Assembly (NCBI GenBank): GCA_023269585.1
Contig: JAHFTC010000023.1
Span: forward strand, 1 to 44,459
DNA: 44,459 bases
Direction of reading: 5' to 3'
Source of the DNA: Opitutaceae bacterium
GTDB taxonomy: Bacteria > Verrucomicrobiota > Verrucomicrobiia > Opitutales > Opitutaceae
Of the stretch, positions 1 to 8,463 are shown one piece after another. A program made the translations under genes and the position numbers. The notes under the pieces are model-generated. The model was given only the letters and a program-made list of their open reading frames with translations. It did not search any database and was not told the DNA's origin. Numbering within the stretch: the stretch's first letter is position 1; each line of letters begins with the position of its first letter.

Positions 1-594
1 GCCGGCGAGCTCCAGCCCTGGCAGACCGTTCCCTACGCCACGTGGGAGGTCCCGTTGCCGTTCGGCCCCCACGGCCACCACACCCTCGCCGGCGCCGCCT
101 ACGACTCCGCCACCAACCGCATCTACATTTCCCAGTACAATGCCTACGGCGATTCTCCGGTCATCCACGCCTACCAGCTCCGCCTCGCCGCACCCACCAC
201 CTTCGCCACCTGGCGCGCCACGAACTTCACCGACGCCGACCTGACCAACGACACCATCTCCGGCCCGCTCGCCGATCCCGACCGCGCCGGCGTCACCAAT
301 CTCCAGCGCTACGCCTTCGATCTCCCCGCCCGCGGCGCCGTCGCGAACCCGGTCACCTTGGACACCGCAGGCTCCGGCGACACCCGCGTGCTCACCCTCA
401 CCTTCCCGCGCCGCGCCAGCGCGACCGGCCTGACCTACAGCCTCGAAAGCAGCCCCGACCTCGTCACCTGGACCGTCGTGCCCGGTCACACCTACAACGC
501 CGGCACCGGCTCGGTCACCGCCGAGGATGTCGTCCCGCTCGCCGACCCAGCCACCTCCCGCCGTTTCTTGCGGCTCCGAATCACGACACCCTGA
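1..594 (+). CDS. Secreted protein, C-terminal part (5' end outside window)
   Basis: The reading frame is open from base 1 and ends with TGA at 592-594, so the start lies upstream of the window. The visible 197 residues begin with a segment (GAAYDSATNRIYISQYNAYG) that resembles the last blade of a beta-propeller or surface protein. A module of about 130 residues follows, starting at ATWRATNFTDADLTND. It includes a degenerate Asp-rich motif (ADPDRAGVTNLQRYAF) and a beta-rich end (LTLTFPRR...LESSPDLVTWT). The same module ends the next gene. Such C-terminal modules are common on large exported proteins of Verrucomicrobiota. The function of the missing N-terminal part cannot be told. Confidence 0.75.
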   Translation, partial: AGELQPWQTVPYATWEVPLPFGPHGHHTLAGAAYDSATNRIYISQYNAYGDSPVIHAYQLRLAAPTTFATWRATNFTDADLTNDTISGPLADPDRAGVTNLQRYAFDLPARGAVANPVTLDTAGSGDTRVLTLTFPRRASATGLTYSLESSPDLVTWTVVPGHTYNAGTGSVTAEDVVPLADPATSRRFLRLRITTP

Positions 595-607
595 GCCTGC
601 CGAAGGG
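589..607. repeat. Dispersed bacterial motif CCCTGAGCCTGCCGAAGGG
   Basis: This 19-bp sequence differs by one base from the CCCTGAGCCTGTCGAAGGG motif that recurs between genes in many unrelated bacterial genomes. It overlaps the stop codon of the preceding gene: the TGA is part of the motif. It lies within the 39-bp gap before the next start codon. Confidence 0.5.
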
Positions 608-633
608 CTCCGCCTCCGCGTCGCCACCACACC

Positions 634-2208
634 ATGAAGACACTCGCATCTCTTGCGGCCGCGCTCCTCGTGCTCGCCGCCCCGCTGGTCGCGCAACCCA
701 GCGGCACCGTCACCGTCTCGTCCACCGCCGAACTCACCGCCGCCGTCTTCGCGCTCAACAACTTCGACGGTCCCCGCACCATCCTCCTGCGGGACGGCGT
801 CTACACGCTCACCGACTACAACTACATCTACCTCGTCCAGCCCGGCGTCACCTTCCGCGGCCTCTCCGGCAACCGCGACGCCGTCGTCCTCCAGGGCGAC
901 TCCGTCTTCCTGCCCGACGGCTCCCGTACCGGTGGCACCGTGGGTAACGTGATCGGCGTCGCCGCCGACAGCTTCACCCTCGAGAACCTCTCCATCGGCA
1001 ACTGCGCCAACCACGCCGTCCAGCTCCAGCTCGACATCGACAACTGCGTCTTCCGCAATGTCCGGTTCTTCAATACCGGCGAGCAGATGCTCAAGGTGCC
1101 CAGCAACGGTTCCGCCGACCACTCCGACAACGGCCTCGTCGAGGACTGTTTGTTCGAATACCCCGCCGGCATCGGCCCGCAGTGGTACATCGGCGGCGTC
1201 GACGCCCATCGCGCCCGCAACTGGACCGTGCGCCGCTGCACCTTCCGCAACATCCGCAGCCCTTCCGACGATGTCGCCGAACACGCGATCCACTTCTGGG
1301 ACTCCTGCGTCGACATCACCGTCGAGCAGAACCTCATCGTCGACTGCGACCGCGGCATCGGCTTCGGCCTCGGCACCAGCCCCACCACCGGCGGTGTGAT
1401 CCGCAACAACATGCTCTACCACCGCGCCGTCGCCGGCTTCGCGGATGTCGGCATCGGCCTCGAGAGCGCCGCCAACGTGCAGGTCTACAACAACACCATC
1501 TTCCTCCAGAGCGGCTACCCACACGCCATCGAGTACCGCTTCGCCGCCACCAACGCGCAGATCTACAACAACCTCACCAACGCCCTCATCCGCCAGCGCG
1601 ACGGCGCCACCGCCACCCTCGGCAACAACCTCACGACGGCGCAGGCCTCATGGTTTGTCGCTCCCGCCAGCGGCGATCTCCGCCTCGCCTCACGCGTCGC
1701 CTCGGTGGTCGACCAAGGTCGCACGATCGGCGGGCTCGTCGCCGACTTCGACAGCGAGCTCCGTCCGCAGGGAGCCAGCATCGACATCGGCGCCGACGAA
1801 TTCACCGAAGCCCCTCCCGCGATCTATGCGACCTGGCGCGCCGCCAACTTCACCGGCGCCGACCTCACCAACGACGCCACCTCCGGCCCCGCCGCCGATC
1901 CCGAGTCCGTCGGCGTCACCAACTTCCAACGTTACGCGTTCGGCCTCCCCGCCCGCGGCCCGGTCGCCCCGCCCGGCACCGCCGGCACGGTCGAAGACTC
2001 CGGCCAGCGCTACCTCACACTCACCTTCCCACGCCGCACCGCCGCCGCCGACTTGAGCTACGTCGTCGAAGCCAGCGCCGACCTCGCGACGTGGACCGCC
2101 GCCGCCACCTATGGCCCCGGCGCCTCCTCGCCCGTCATCCATCGCGACACCGTCGCCACCACGGCTGCAACCCGCCGCTTCCTGCGCGTGCGGGCGATGG
2201 TCCCGTAG
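634..2208 (+). CDS. Secreted right-handed parallel beta-helix protein
   Basis: The 524-residue product begins with a clear signal peptide (MKTLASLAAALLVLAAPLVAQ, cleavage near residue 20). Residues about 25-390 form a right-handed parallel beta-helix of the pectate lyase / chondroitinase B type. This is shown by a polysaccharide-lyase-like opening (TVSSTAELTAAVFALNN) and repeated short strands with Asn and Asp at turns (VEDCLFEY, VRRCTFRN, VEQNLIVDC, IRNNMLYH, VYNNTIF). The last 130 residues repeat the ATWR..NFT.ADLTND module of the gene before. A role in binding or cleaving an extracellular polysaccharide is inferred; no catalytic residues can be assigned. It lies 39 bp after the previous gene, probably in one unit. 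Confidence 0.82.
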   Translation: MKTLASLAAALLVLAAPLVAQPSGTVTVSSTAELTAAVFALNNFDGPRTILLRDGVYTLTDYNYIYLVQPGVTFRGLSGNRDAVVLQGDSVFLPDGSRTGGTVGNVIGVAADSFTLENLSIGNCANHAVQLQLDIDNCVFRNVRFFNTGEQMLKVPSNGSADHSDNGLVEDCLFEYPAGIGPQWYIGGVDAHRARNWTVRRCTFRNIRSPSDDVAEHAIHFWDSCVDITVEQNLIVDCDRGIGFGLGTSPTTGGVIRNNMLYHRAVAGFADVGIGLESAANVQVYNNTIFLQSGYPHAIEYRFAATNAQIYNNLTNALIRQRDGATATLGNNLTTAQASWFVAPASGDLRLASRVASVVDQGRTIGGLVADFDSELRPQGASIDIGADEFTEAPPAIYATWRAANFTGADLTNDATSGPAADPESVGVTNFQRYAFGLPARGPVAPPGTAGTVEDSGQRYLTLTFPRRTAAADLSYVVEASADLATWTAAATYGPGASSPVIHRDTVATTAATRRFLRVRAMVP

Positions 2209-2748
2209 GCGCTGTTTCGTCGCCGTTTTCGCAGGATGTTTGCAATCCCGGCGCGAAACGCCGCTCGACACCAGCCTTTTGATACCCACAGTCCTCACCC
2301 TTTCCTCCCGACACCGGCTTGCCGGCGTCAGTGGAAAAACCGGCCACCTGTGGGGGGTGGCCGGTCCCCCCTTTCGACGCGGCCGGCGCGGCGTGCCGTC
2401 GCCGTTTTCAACATCCGGCAAGCCCGCCGTCGCCGGCCCGGCTTCCCGCCCCGCGGGGTTGGGGTGCCTCGCCCGGGGTTTTCGTCACCCCGGCGAGCGC
2501 GGACTCCCGCCCCCGCGCCGGATCACCGGCCTCCACCACACTCCAGGGCGGAATCGCGGACCTGACAGTGCGTGCCTCCGTCAGAGGAGGCGTCGATGTC
2601 CCGCGTCGCGCGGGCCCCGCACCAGCCCTCGTCCGGACCGTTTCGCCCCGCCTCGGATCGCACCTTCTCCTCGTGGGAGCTCACGCGCCCCAACCGCCGG
2701 CCCCGTTTCGACTCGACGCCTTCACGCCCCCTCCAAGAGTAGCCGGCC
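2209..2748. other. Non-coding gap of 540 bp
   Basis: No convincing gene is visible here; the reading frames are low-complexity Pro/Arg-rich. The stretch contains a perfect 10-bp hairpin (2339-2365) and a second, bulged hairpin at about 2468-2497 (CTCGCC...GGCGAG). Confidence 0.5.
2339..2365 (+). terminator. Strong hairpin, possible terminator of the beta-helix gene
   Basis: ACCGGCCACC (2339-2348) pairs perfectly with GGTGGCCGGT (2356-2365) across a 7-nt loop, 130 bp after the beta-helix stop codon. The downstream side is CCCCCCTTT rather than a proper U-tract, so termination is uncertain. Confidence 0.4.
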
Positions 2749-4104
2749 ATGTCCCCCCCGGCCGCACGCCCGCTTCTTCGTATCCGTTGTCTGGCTCTCC
2801 TGGGCCTGGCGTTGTGCGGATTCGGCTGCACCGAGGCCCAGCCGGCCAAGGCGCCCGCCACCCGGCCCGCGGCAACGCTCGGCTCCGTCCTCGCCCGCCC
2901 GGCCGAGCGCATCTACCCGGTCATGCTCGGCATCGATGTGCTCGAGGCCGACGGGTTTCCCGCCGTCCGCGGCAAGCGCATCGGCCTGCTCACCCACCCC
3001 GCCGGCGTGAACCGCCGCGGCGTGAGCACCATCGAGGTCCTCCGCCGCGCCCCGGGCGTGCAGCTCGTGGCGCTCTACGGCGTCGAGCACGGCATCGATG
3101 GCGTCATCCCCGCCAGCAAGAACTACCAGGACTCCGTCCACGCCGGCACCGGCCTGCCGGTCTTTTCGCTCTACAACGGCAGATCCCGCAAGCCCACGCC
3201 CGCCCAGCTCAAGGCCATCGACGTCCTCGTTGTCGACCTCCAGGACATCGGCACGCGCAGCTACACCTTCATCAGCGCGATGAAGGTCTGCATGGAGGCC
3301 TGCTTCGAGAACAACAAGGAGATCATCGTCCTCGACCGGCCCAACCCCCTCGGCGGCCTCAAGGTCGACGGCCCGCCGCTCGACGCCGACCTCATGAGCT
3401 ACGTCGGCGCGTTTCGCGTGCCCTACGTGCACGGACTCACCATGGGCGAGTTGGCCATGCTGGCCAAAAACACCCCCGGCGTCCTCAGCGTTCCCGAGTC
3501 CGTGCGCACCAAGGGCCGGCTCACCGTGATCCCGATGAAGGGCTGGCGCCGCTCGATGCGCTGGCCCGAGACCGGCCTGAAGTTCGTGCCCACCTCGCCC
3601 CTCATGCGCAGTTTCGGCTCCGCCGCCGGCTACGCCATGACCGGACTCGGTTGCGAGATCGGCGGCTTCCAGCATGGCGTCGGCACCGGGTATCCGTTTC
3701 GCACCCTCAGTTTCCCCAAGAAGAGCCCCGAAGACCTCAAACGCGCGCTCGACGCCCTCCGCCTGCCCGGCGTCGCCTTCAGCGTCATCGGCACCGTCGA
3801 TTCCGCCGGCAAACCCATGCGCGGCGTCTACACCGAGATCACCGACTGGAACGCCTGGCGCCCCACCGAGCTCAGCTTCCACATGATGCAGCTCGCCGCC
3901 GCCTGGAACCCGAAGAACCCCTTCGCCAACGCCTCGGCCAACGACGCCGACCTCTTCCGCAAACACACCGGCTCCCGCGCCCTCTGGCAGGCCCTCGTGC
4001 GCGACGGCGCCAAGACCAACGTCGCCGCCCTCCACGAGCAGTGGCGCCAACGCGCCCTCGCCTACCAGCAGCAGACCCGCCGCTTCTGGCTCTACCAGCC
4101 GTGA
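2749..4104 (+). CDS. namZ: NamZ-type exo-beta-N-acetylmuramidase (DUF1343), probable lipoprotein
   Basis: This is a 451-residue member of the DUF1343 family, whose characterised member NamZ removes terminal MurNAc from cell-wall fragments. The motifs follow the family order: GKRIGLLTHPAGVNRRG, ALYGVEHGIDG (usually PEHGirG), TGLPVFSLYNGRSRKPT, VDLQDIGTRSYTF, VLDRPNPLGG and PYVHGLTMGELA. The N-terminus has a hydrophobic stretch ending in GFGC at residue 27, a non-canonical lipobox, so membrane anchoring is likely but not certain. No other peptidoglycan-recycling gene is nearby. Length and motifs are complete, and the family assignment is firm. Confidence 0.9.
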   Translation: MSPPAARPLLRIRCLALLGLALCGFGCTEAQPAKAPATRPAATLGSVLARPAERIYPVMLGIDVLEADGFPAVRGKRIGLLTHPAGVNRRGVSTIEVLRRAPGVQLVALYGVEHGIDGVIPASKNYQDSVHAGTGLPVFSLYNGRSRKPTPAQLKAIDVLVVDLQDIGTRSYTFISAMKVCMEACFENNKEIIVLDRPNPLGGLKVDGPPLDADLMSYVGAFRVPYVHGLTMGELAMLAKNTPGVLSVPESVRTKGRLTVIPMKGWRRSMRWPETGLKFVPTSPLMRSFGSAAGYAMTGLGCEIGGFQHGVGTGYPFRTLSFPKKSPEDLKRALDALRLPGVAFSVIGTVDSAGKPMRGVYTEITDWNAWRPTELSFHMMQLAAAWNPKNPFANASANDADLFRKHTGSRALWQALVRDGAKTNVAALHEQWRQRALAYQQQTRRFWLYQP

Positions 4105-4150
4105 CCGCGGGGCGGTGCCTGAGCACGCCCCGTTCAGCCCCGCCTCCGCG

Positions 4151-4192
4151 CCGCCCGCCGTTCCTTCGCCGCCGCCCGCCGTTCCTTCGCCG
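4151..4192 (+). repeat. Tandem repeat, 2 x 21 bp
   Basis: Two exact copies of a 21-bp unit starting CCGCCCGCCGTTCCTTCG lie in the gap after namZ. Confidence 0.75.
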
Positions 4193-4200
4193 CCGACTCG

Positions 4201-4254
4201 CGCCCCGCGTACCCGTTGCGCCCCGCGTACCCGTTGCGCCCCGCGTACCCGTTG
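4201..4254 (+). repeat. Tandem repeat, 3 x 18 bp
   Basis: Three exact copies of CGCCCCGCGTACCCGTTG sit head to tail, followed by a partial fourth copy (CGCCCCG). They lie in the same gap as the 21-bp pair and just before a long palindrome. Confidence 0.85.
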
Positions 4255-4281
4255 CGCCCCGCCGGACGCATTCGCCCCAAG

Positions 4282-4312
4282 GCATCATGTCAACTATTGG
4301 TTGACATGATGC
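4282..4312. promoter_or_regulatory. 31-bp perfect palindrome upstream of a small gene
   Basis: GCATCATGTCAAC (4282-4294) and GTTGACATGATGC (4300-4312) are perfect inverted copies around TATTG. It is AT-rich against a very GC-rich background and ends 96 bp before the start of the 80-residue protein gene. It could be an operator or an RNA hairpin. Each arm contains TTGACA on one strand, but no convincing -10 box follows. Confidence 0.5.
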
Positions 4313-4408
4313 GCTTCTCACCCCTCCGCGTCCCTGCGCTCCAACAGCGCCCGCACAGAACGCCTCGCCGAGCTTGCCCCGCGCGCCGGCGTTCTGCTTT
4401 CTCGCCCG

Positions 4409-4651
4409 ATGGACTATCGCACCAAGGCGGAATTTTTCATTCGCGGCATCACCGGCGGCTTCATCGACGCGGCCGAAGTCATCGCATGGTCGGACGAGAT
4501 CATCGTCTCCGCCCCCAAGTCCGAGGACTGGATGGTCGAAATCTCCTCCTGCGGCCCCGACGAACGCCTGAAGGTTCTCGGTTTCCTCAACACCGTCAAA
4601 GGCACCGTCGACGAGGCCGCCCTCGCCGAGATGCTCAAGGCCCGCCAGTAA
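4409..4651 (+). CDS. Small conserved-looking protein of unknown function
   Basis: The product has 80 residues and starts MDYRTKAEFFIRG. It is rich in charged residues, with no signal peptide or membrane segment. The sequence suggests a compact alpha/beta fold (DEIIVSAPKSEDWMVEIS, then the helical DERLKVLGFLNTVKG). The codon third positions are strongly G/C, as in neighbouring real genes. I do not recognise a family. It stands alone downstream of tandem repeats and a long palindrome that may control it. Confidence 0.65.
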   Translation: MDYRTKAEFFIRGITGGFIDAAEVIAWSDEIIVSAPKSEDWMVEISSCGPDERLKVLGFLNTVKGTVDEAALAEMLKARQ

Positions 4652-4971
4652 CCGGCCACGTCGCCCCGTACCACAGCGGGGCCACACCCTCAGTAGCGCC
4701 GCCGCAGCCCTCGCTCCATCAGCGGGTCTCCAACGCCGCCATCAAGTTGTAGGCCAGCGAGCTCGCTCGCGCTTCGAGGCCGCGATCGAGCACGCCGTCT
4801 GCCGCGGCCTCTCGCCCGGCCCATCCCCGGCCCCATCGTGCGCCCTGCGCCGGCGGCGCAACCCAGCGCCTCACGGCTAGACGTCGCGACGCTCCCGCGT
4901 ATCCTCCCGCTCGTCCGGCCCGCCGTCCGCCCACATCGGCAGCGCACCGCGTACTTGCGCCTCCGCCGACC
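4652..4971. other. Non-coding gap of 320 bp
   Basis: I see no gene, clear hairpin or promoter here; the stretch is uniformly GC-rich. Confidence 0.4.
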
Positions 4972-5820
4972 ATGCGCCGCCCGCCCGCCCCTGCCTTCGA
5001 CGTCTGCCTGCTGCACACCGGAGCCGACTCCGCCGCAGTCGCCGCGCTGCGCGCCCAGCTCGCGGCCCGCGGGTTCACCGTCGCTCCCGAGCCGGGCAAA
5101 ACACCGCCACCCGTTGAGCTGCGCTGCCGCGCCGCCCGTAGCATCCTCGTGGTTACCGCACGCGACGGCGCCGGTCCCTGGGAGAAACCCGCGGTCCTCG
5201 CCGCCCTCCGGCGGGCCGCCGGCGACGCCGCGCCCGCTCAACCGGTGATCCCCGTCCTGCTCGCCGGCGCCCCCCGCCCGCAACTGCCGCCGCTCGTGTG
5301 CAACCGCGCCTGGATCGACTTCGACGCTTCCGCTTCCGGCGCCGCGCTCGACTGCCTCGTCGCCGGCATCACCGGCCGCAGCGGCTCGCACCGCACCCGC
5401 GGTGAAGGCGTCCGCCCCGCCGTCCCCGACAACCGCCTCGACTTTTCCGCCCACCGTCCCGCCGCAGCGCCACCCGACCACGAGCCGCCGCCCTGCACGC
5501 TGGAGGAGATCCTGCCCGGCGCCTGGCAGGTGCGCATCCAGACGCCGTTTGCCCTCGGCACGCTCCAGGCCGTATTCACCCCTCAGGGATCCTTTCGCGG
5601 CGAGCTGCTCACGCCGCTCGGCCGGAACATCGTCGACGGCCGCTGGCAGGCCCGCACGACCGTCCGCCAGATCACGCTCGAGGGGCGGCAGGCCGCCGGC
5701 CTCCAGTTGATGCCCTATCGCGCGCACCTCCAGGTCACCTTCTTCGACCATCGCCAGATCGTGGGTACAACCTCCAGCGGCGAGCAGATGACCTGGCACA
5801 AGGAAACCCCCGCCGCCTGA
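4972..5820 (+). CDS. TIR-like domain fused to a beta-rich C-terminal module
   Basis: The product has 282 residues. Residues about 8-135 fit a bacterial TIR-like fold: an opening strand and helix (FDVCLLHTGADSAAVAALRAQLAARGF), a central strand (ARSILVVTA), GPW at 68-70, then VIPVLLAGAPRPQLPPL and WIDF. In active TIR NADases an acidic residue usually sits four positions after this Trp (W-x-x-x-E). Here that position is Ala (WEKPA), so catalysis is doubtful. Residues about 175-277 form a separate beta-rich module (GAWQVRIQ, GSFRGELLTP, VDGRWQ, MPYRAHLQVTF, GTTSSGEQMTW), joined by a Pro-rich linker. The lone context gives no partner. Family calls rest on motif reading. Confidence 0.65.
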   Translation: MRRPPAPAFDVCLLHTGADSAAVAALRAQLAARGFTVAPEPGKTPPPVELRCRAARSILVVTARDGAGPWEKPAVLAALRRAAGDAAPAQPVIPVLLAGAPRPQLPPLVCNRAWIDFDASASGAALDCLVAGITGRSGSHRTRGEGVRPAVPDNRLDFSAHRPAAAPPDHEPPPCTLEEILPGAWQVRIQTPFALGTLQAVFTPQGSFRGELLTPLGRNIVDGRWQARTTVRQITLEGRQAAGLQLMPYRAHLQVTFFDHRQIVGTTSSGEQMTWHKETPAA

Positions 5821-5872
5821 GCGGACGGTGTGCCGGCCCCGCACCGAGCGGGTACCGGCGAGGCCGGTGAGC

Positions 5873-5977
5873 GAGGCAGGAGCGGCGAACCGTCCGTGGA
5901 CAATCCCCGTCGCTCAGCCGCTCCGGTTTCTCCTCGGGCTTCTGGCTCTTGTCCCTCGTCCGCTCGCCCCTCGACTC
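5873..5977 (+). repeat. Dispersed ~100-bp repeat, copy A
   Basis: This is one of three long copies of an intergenic element (others at 12725-12827 and, inverted, 36409-36505). Shared blocks include GCGAACCG, CAATCC, GCTCCGGTTTCTCCTC, TTCTGGCTCTTGTC and CCTCG near the ends. It sits between two convergent genes. Confidence 0.7.
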
Positions 5978-5986
5978 AACGATCCC

Positions 5987-6976
5987 TCAGTACGGTCCGC
6001 GGATGTGCGCGGCGACCTGGTCGGCGTAGAACTGGCGCAGCTTTGCGTGCAGTGCCGGCGGCAGCGGGGCGACCGCGCTGGCCCGGAGGTTGCCGCGCAC
6101 CTGCTCGGGGTTGCGCGCCCCGGGGATGATCGTCGTCACCGCGTCGTGGTCGAGGCACCAGCGCAGCGCGAAGTCGGCCATGACCATCCCGGCCGGCACG
6201 TACGGACGCAACCCCTCGGCCAGTTCCACCCCCTTCGCAAAGGGCAGCCCCGCGAAGGTCTCGCCCACGTTGAAGGCCTGGCCGTCGCGGTTGAAGGTGC
6301 GGTGGTCGCTCTCCGCGAACGTCGTCGTCGCCGTGTACTTGCCCACGAGCAGCCCGCTCGCCAGCGGCAGGCGCACGATGAACGCCACACCCTTCGCCTT
6401 CACCTGCGGCAGCAGCTCGTCGACGGCTTTCTGGCGGAAGAGATTGAAGATGAACTGGAGCGACGCCAGGCCGGGCACGTTGAGGCAGAACAGCGCCTCC
6501 CCGACCGTCTCCACGCTCGCGCCGAAGGCCTTGATCTTCCCCTCGCGCTGGAGCTCGCGCAGCGTCTCGAACACTTCGCCGCGCTGCAGCACCTCGAACG
6601 GCACGCAGTGCAGCTGCGTCAGGTCGACCGTGTCGACTCCGAGCCGCTTGAGTGAATCCTCGGTGTGGCGACGCATGGCCTCGGGCGTGAAGTTTGCCGG
6701 CCAGCCCGGGTCGCCGCGGCGGCCCAGCTTCGTCGCCACGAACACCTTCGACCTCGCCTTCGCCTCGCGCAGGAACTCGCCCACCAGCCGCTCGCTGCGG
6801 CCGTCGCCGTACACGTCGGCCGTATCGAAGAAATCAACGCCCTTCTCGTACGCGCTGAACAACGTCGCCTGCGCCTCCGCCTCGGACACGTCGCCCCAGT
6901 TGCCGCCCAGCTGCCAGCAGCCGAGGCCTACTTCGCTCACAGTGCGCCCCGTCGGGCCGAAGATGCGGTGTTTCAT
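5987..6976 (-). CDS. Aldo/keto reductase
   Basis: This 329-residue aldo/keto reductase is probably an NADPH-dependent oxidoreductase of the TIM-barrel family. The catalytic tetrad is complete: Asp51 and Tyr56 (FFDTADVYGDG), Lys83 (VATKLG) and His123 (LTQLHC). The C-terminal cofactor motif is also visible (IIPGARNPEQVRGNLRA). I chose the ATG at 6976 because the protein then opens with the family-typical MKHRIFGPTGRTVSEVGLGCWQLGG. The frame extends 12 codons further upstream without support. It stands alone, and the substrate cannot be predicted. Confidence 0.9.
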   Translation of the reverse strand: MKHRIFGPTGRTVSEVGLGCWQLGGNWGDVSEAEAQATLFSAYEKGVDFFDTADVYGDGRSERLVGEFLREAKARSKVFVATKLGRRGDPGWPANFTPEAMRRHTEDSLKRLGVDTVDLTQLHCVPFEVLQRGEVFETLRELQREGKIKAFGASVETVGEALFCLNVPGLASLQFIFNLFRQKAVDELLPQVKAKGVAFIVRLPLASGLLVGKYTATTTFAESDHRTFNRDGQAFNVGETFAGLPFAKGVELAEGLRPYVPAGMVMADFALRWCLDHDAVTTIIPGARNPEQVRGNLRASAVAPLPPALHAKLRQFYADQVAAHIRGPY

Positions 6977-7141
6977 GGCCGGCGACTCTGGGCGGAAACC
7001 GCCCGCGCACAATCCGCGAGCACGTTAATTCAATAGCGCAGCGAAAATGCGCCGGCGGCCAACGCGCGCCAGCCAACGCCCGTCACTGGGCGACGAAGTC
7101 GCTCCGCCTCAGCGTCGAGTCGAGCGTCTCCTTCGAATTGT

Positions 7142-7165
7142 GGCGCCGTTCACAAGAACGGCGCC
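7142..7165. repeat. Perfect 10-bp hairpin between divergent genes
   Basis: GGCGCCGTTC and GAACGGCGCC pair perfectly around ACAA. It lies between the aldo/keto reductase start and the EamA transporter start, so it is not a normal terminator position. Confidence 0.55.
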
Positions 7166-7257
7166 CCTCGCCGCCGCACCGCGCAGCTCTTCGCCCGCAC
7201 CCGGCGCGCGCGGTTTTTCGTCGCCCGCGGCGGCGCGCCCCGGTTGGCTGGCGGCCG

Positions 7258-8121
7258 GTGCCGGAAAACCCACAACAACACTCGCGGGCCGTGCTCGGCC
7301 TCCTCGGCGCGGCGCTCCTCTGGAGCATGGGCGGCGTGCTGCTCAAATCCGTCGGCATCCACCCGCTCGCCGTCGCCGGCGGCCGCGGACTCATCGCCGC
7401 TCTGTTCCTCATGGCATGCCTGCGCCGTTGGCGCCTGCGGTTCTCGCCGGTGATGATCGGCGCGGCCCTCGCCTACACCGGCACCACCGCCCTCTTCGCC
7501 GCCGCCAACCAGCTCACGACCGCCGCCAACGCCATCCTCCTCCAATACACCGCGCCCATCTACGTCGCGTGGCTCGGCCGCTGGCTGCTCGGCGAGAAGG
7601 TCACCCGGCTCGACTGGATCACCATCGGCGTCGTATTCGGCGGCATGGCGCTGTTCTTCGCCGACCAGCTCAGTGCCGACGGCCTGCTCGGCAGCATCCT
7701 CGCCATCGTCAGCGGCGTGACCTTCGCCCTCATGACCGTGCTGCTGCGCAAACAGAAGGACGCCGAACCCGCCGACTCCATCGTGCTGGGCAATCTCGTC
7801 GGCGCCGCGATCGGGCTGCCGTTCTTCGCCGCCGGCCCGCTGCCGAGCCCCACCGGCTGGGCCGCACTCGTCGCCCTCGGCACACTCCAGCTGGGCCTCT
7901 CCTATTTTCTCTACGCCCGCGCAATCCGGCATGTCACCGCGCTCGGCTCGATCCTCATCCTCATGCTCGAGCCGCTGCTCAACCCGATCTGGGCCGCGCT
8001 CGTCATCGGCGAACGCCCCGGCCGCTGGGCGCTCGTCGGCGGCGTGATCGTGCTCGGCGCCGTCACCGCCCGCGCGCTGATCCTCGCCCGTCGCCACCTT
8101 TCGGAGCCGACCGCCGCATGA
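7258..8121 (+). CDS. EamA-family (DMT) transporter
   Basis: This integral membrane protein has about ten predicted helices arranged as two EamA repeats: residues about 10-140 (VLGLLGAALLWSMGGVLLK...) and 150-280 (LLGSILAIVSGVTFALM...). The second repeat has the typical end, LEPLLNPIWAALVIGERP. Drug/metabolite exporters of this kind move small metabolites across the inner membrane; the substrate is unknown. I chose the GTG at 7258, which gives 287 residues, close to the family norm. The open frame upstream encodes only an Arg/Pro-rich stretch. A second, distant EamA gene lies at 12855-13832. Confidence 0.85.
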   Translation: MPENPQQHSRAVLGLLGAALLWSMGGVLLKSVGIHPLAVAGGRGLIAALFLMACLRRWRLRFSPVMIGAALAYTGTTALFAAANQLTTAANAILLQYTAPIYVAWLGRWLLGEKVTRLDWITIGVVFGGMALFFADQLSADGLLGSILAIVSGVTFALMTVLLRKQKDAEPADSIVLGNLVGAAIGLPFFAAGPLPSPTGWAALVALGTLQLGLSYFLYARAIRHVTALGSILILMLEPLLNPIWAALVIGERPGRWALVGGVIVLGAVTARALILARRHLSEPTAA

Positions 8122-8215
8122 ACCCGTCCCTCCGTTCACGCATGCAGGTCTCGGCATTAAACGCATCAGTCACGGACCTTGCCCAGTTTGATTCCGTGCA
8201 CTCCGTGCAATCGCA

Positions 8216-8237
8216 GCGTTCTTCGTCCGAAGAACGC
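8216..8237. repeat. Palindrome GCGTTCTTCG-TC-CGAAGAACGC
   Basis: Perfect 10-bp arms surround TC. The same arms occur at 38236-38258 with a different centre, so this is a recurring hairpin rather than chance. Confidence 0.65.
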
Positions 8238-8463
8238 GAGGTGGTCGAAGTTCCGGAGGGTTTGACCACGGAACGCACAGAATGCACGGCTTCCGGAGTC
8301 CCCGATCTGCGGCCAGCCTTCCCGGCCCGGCGTAACCGAGGGGATTGTCAGTGAAATGACGTTTTTCGAGGAATAGCCATGCAAGGATCGCGAAGACCGG
8401 ATCCGTTCCCTGAACAACTATCGCTCGCCCCGTCACGTGCACGGTTCTCCGTGGTCCTTCCCC

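Noticed and set aside
42-947. Long Arg/Pro/His-rich frames overlapping the first two secreted-protein genes
   Set aside because: They are out-of-frame readings of high-GC coding DNA; the overlapping frames have signal peptides and family motifs.
4201-4254. CRISPR or origin iterons
   Set aside because: Three 18-bp units are contiguous without spacers, and no replication gene is near; treated as a simple tandem repeat.
2319-4304. 661-codon frame covering the namZ gene
   Set aside because: Its composition is Arg/Pro-rich and it lies across a gene with complete DUF1343 motifs in another frame.
4301-4330. TTGACA in the palindrome as a -35 box for the small gene
   Set aside because: No acceptable -10 sequence follows at 16-18 bp; the TTGACA is explained by the palindrome.
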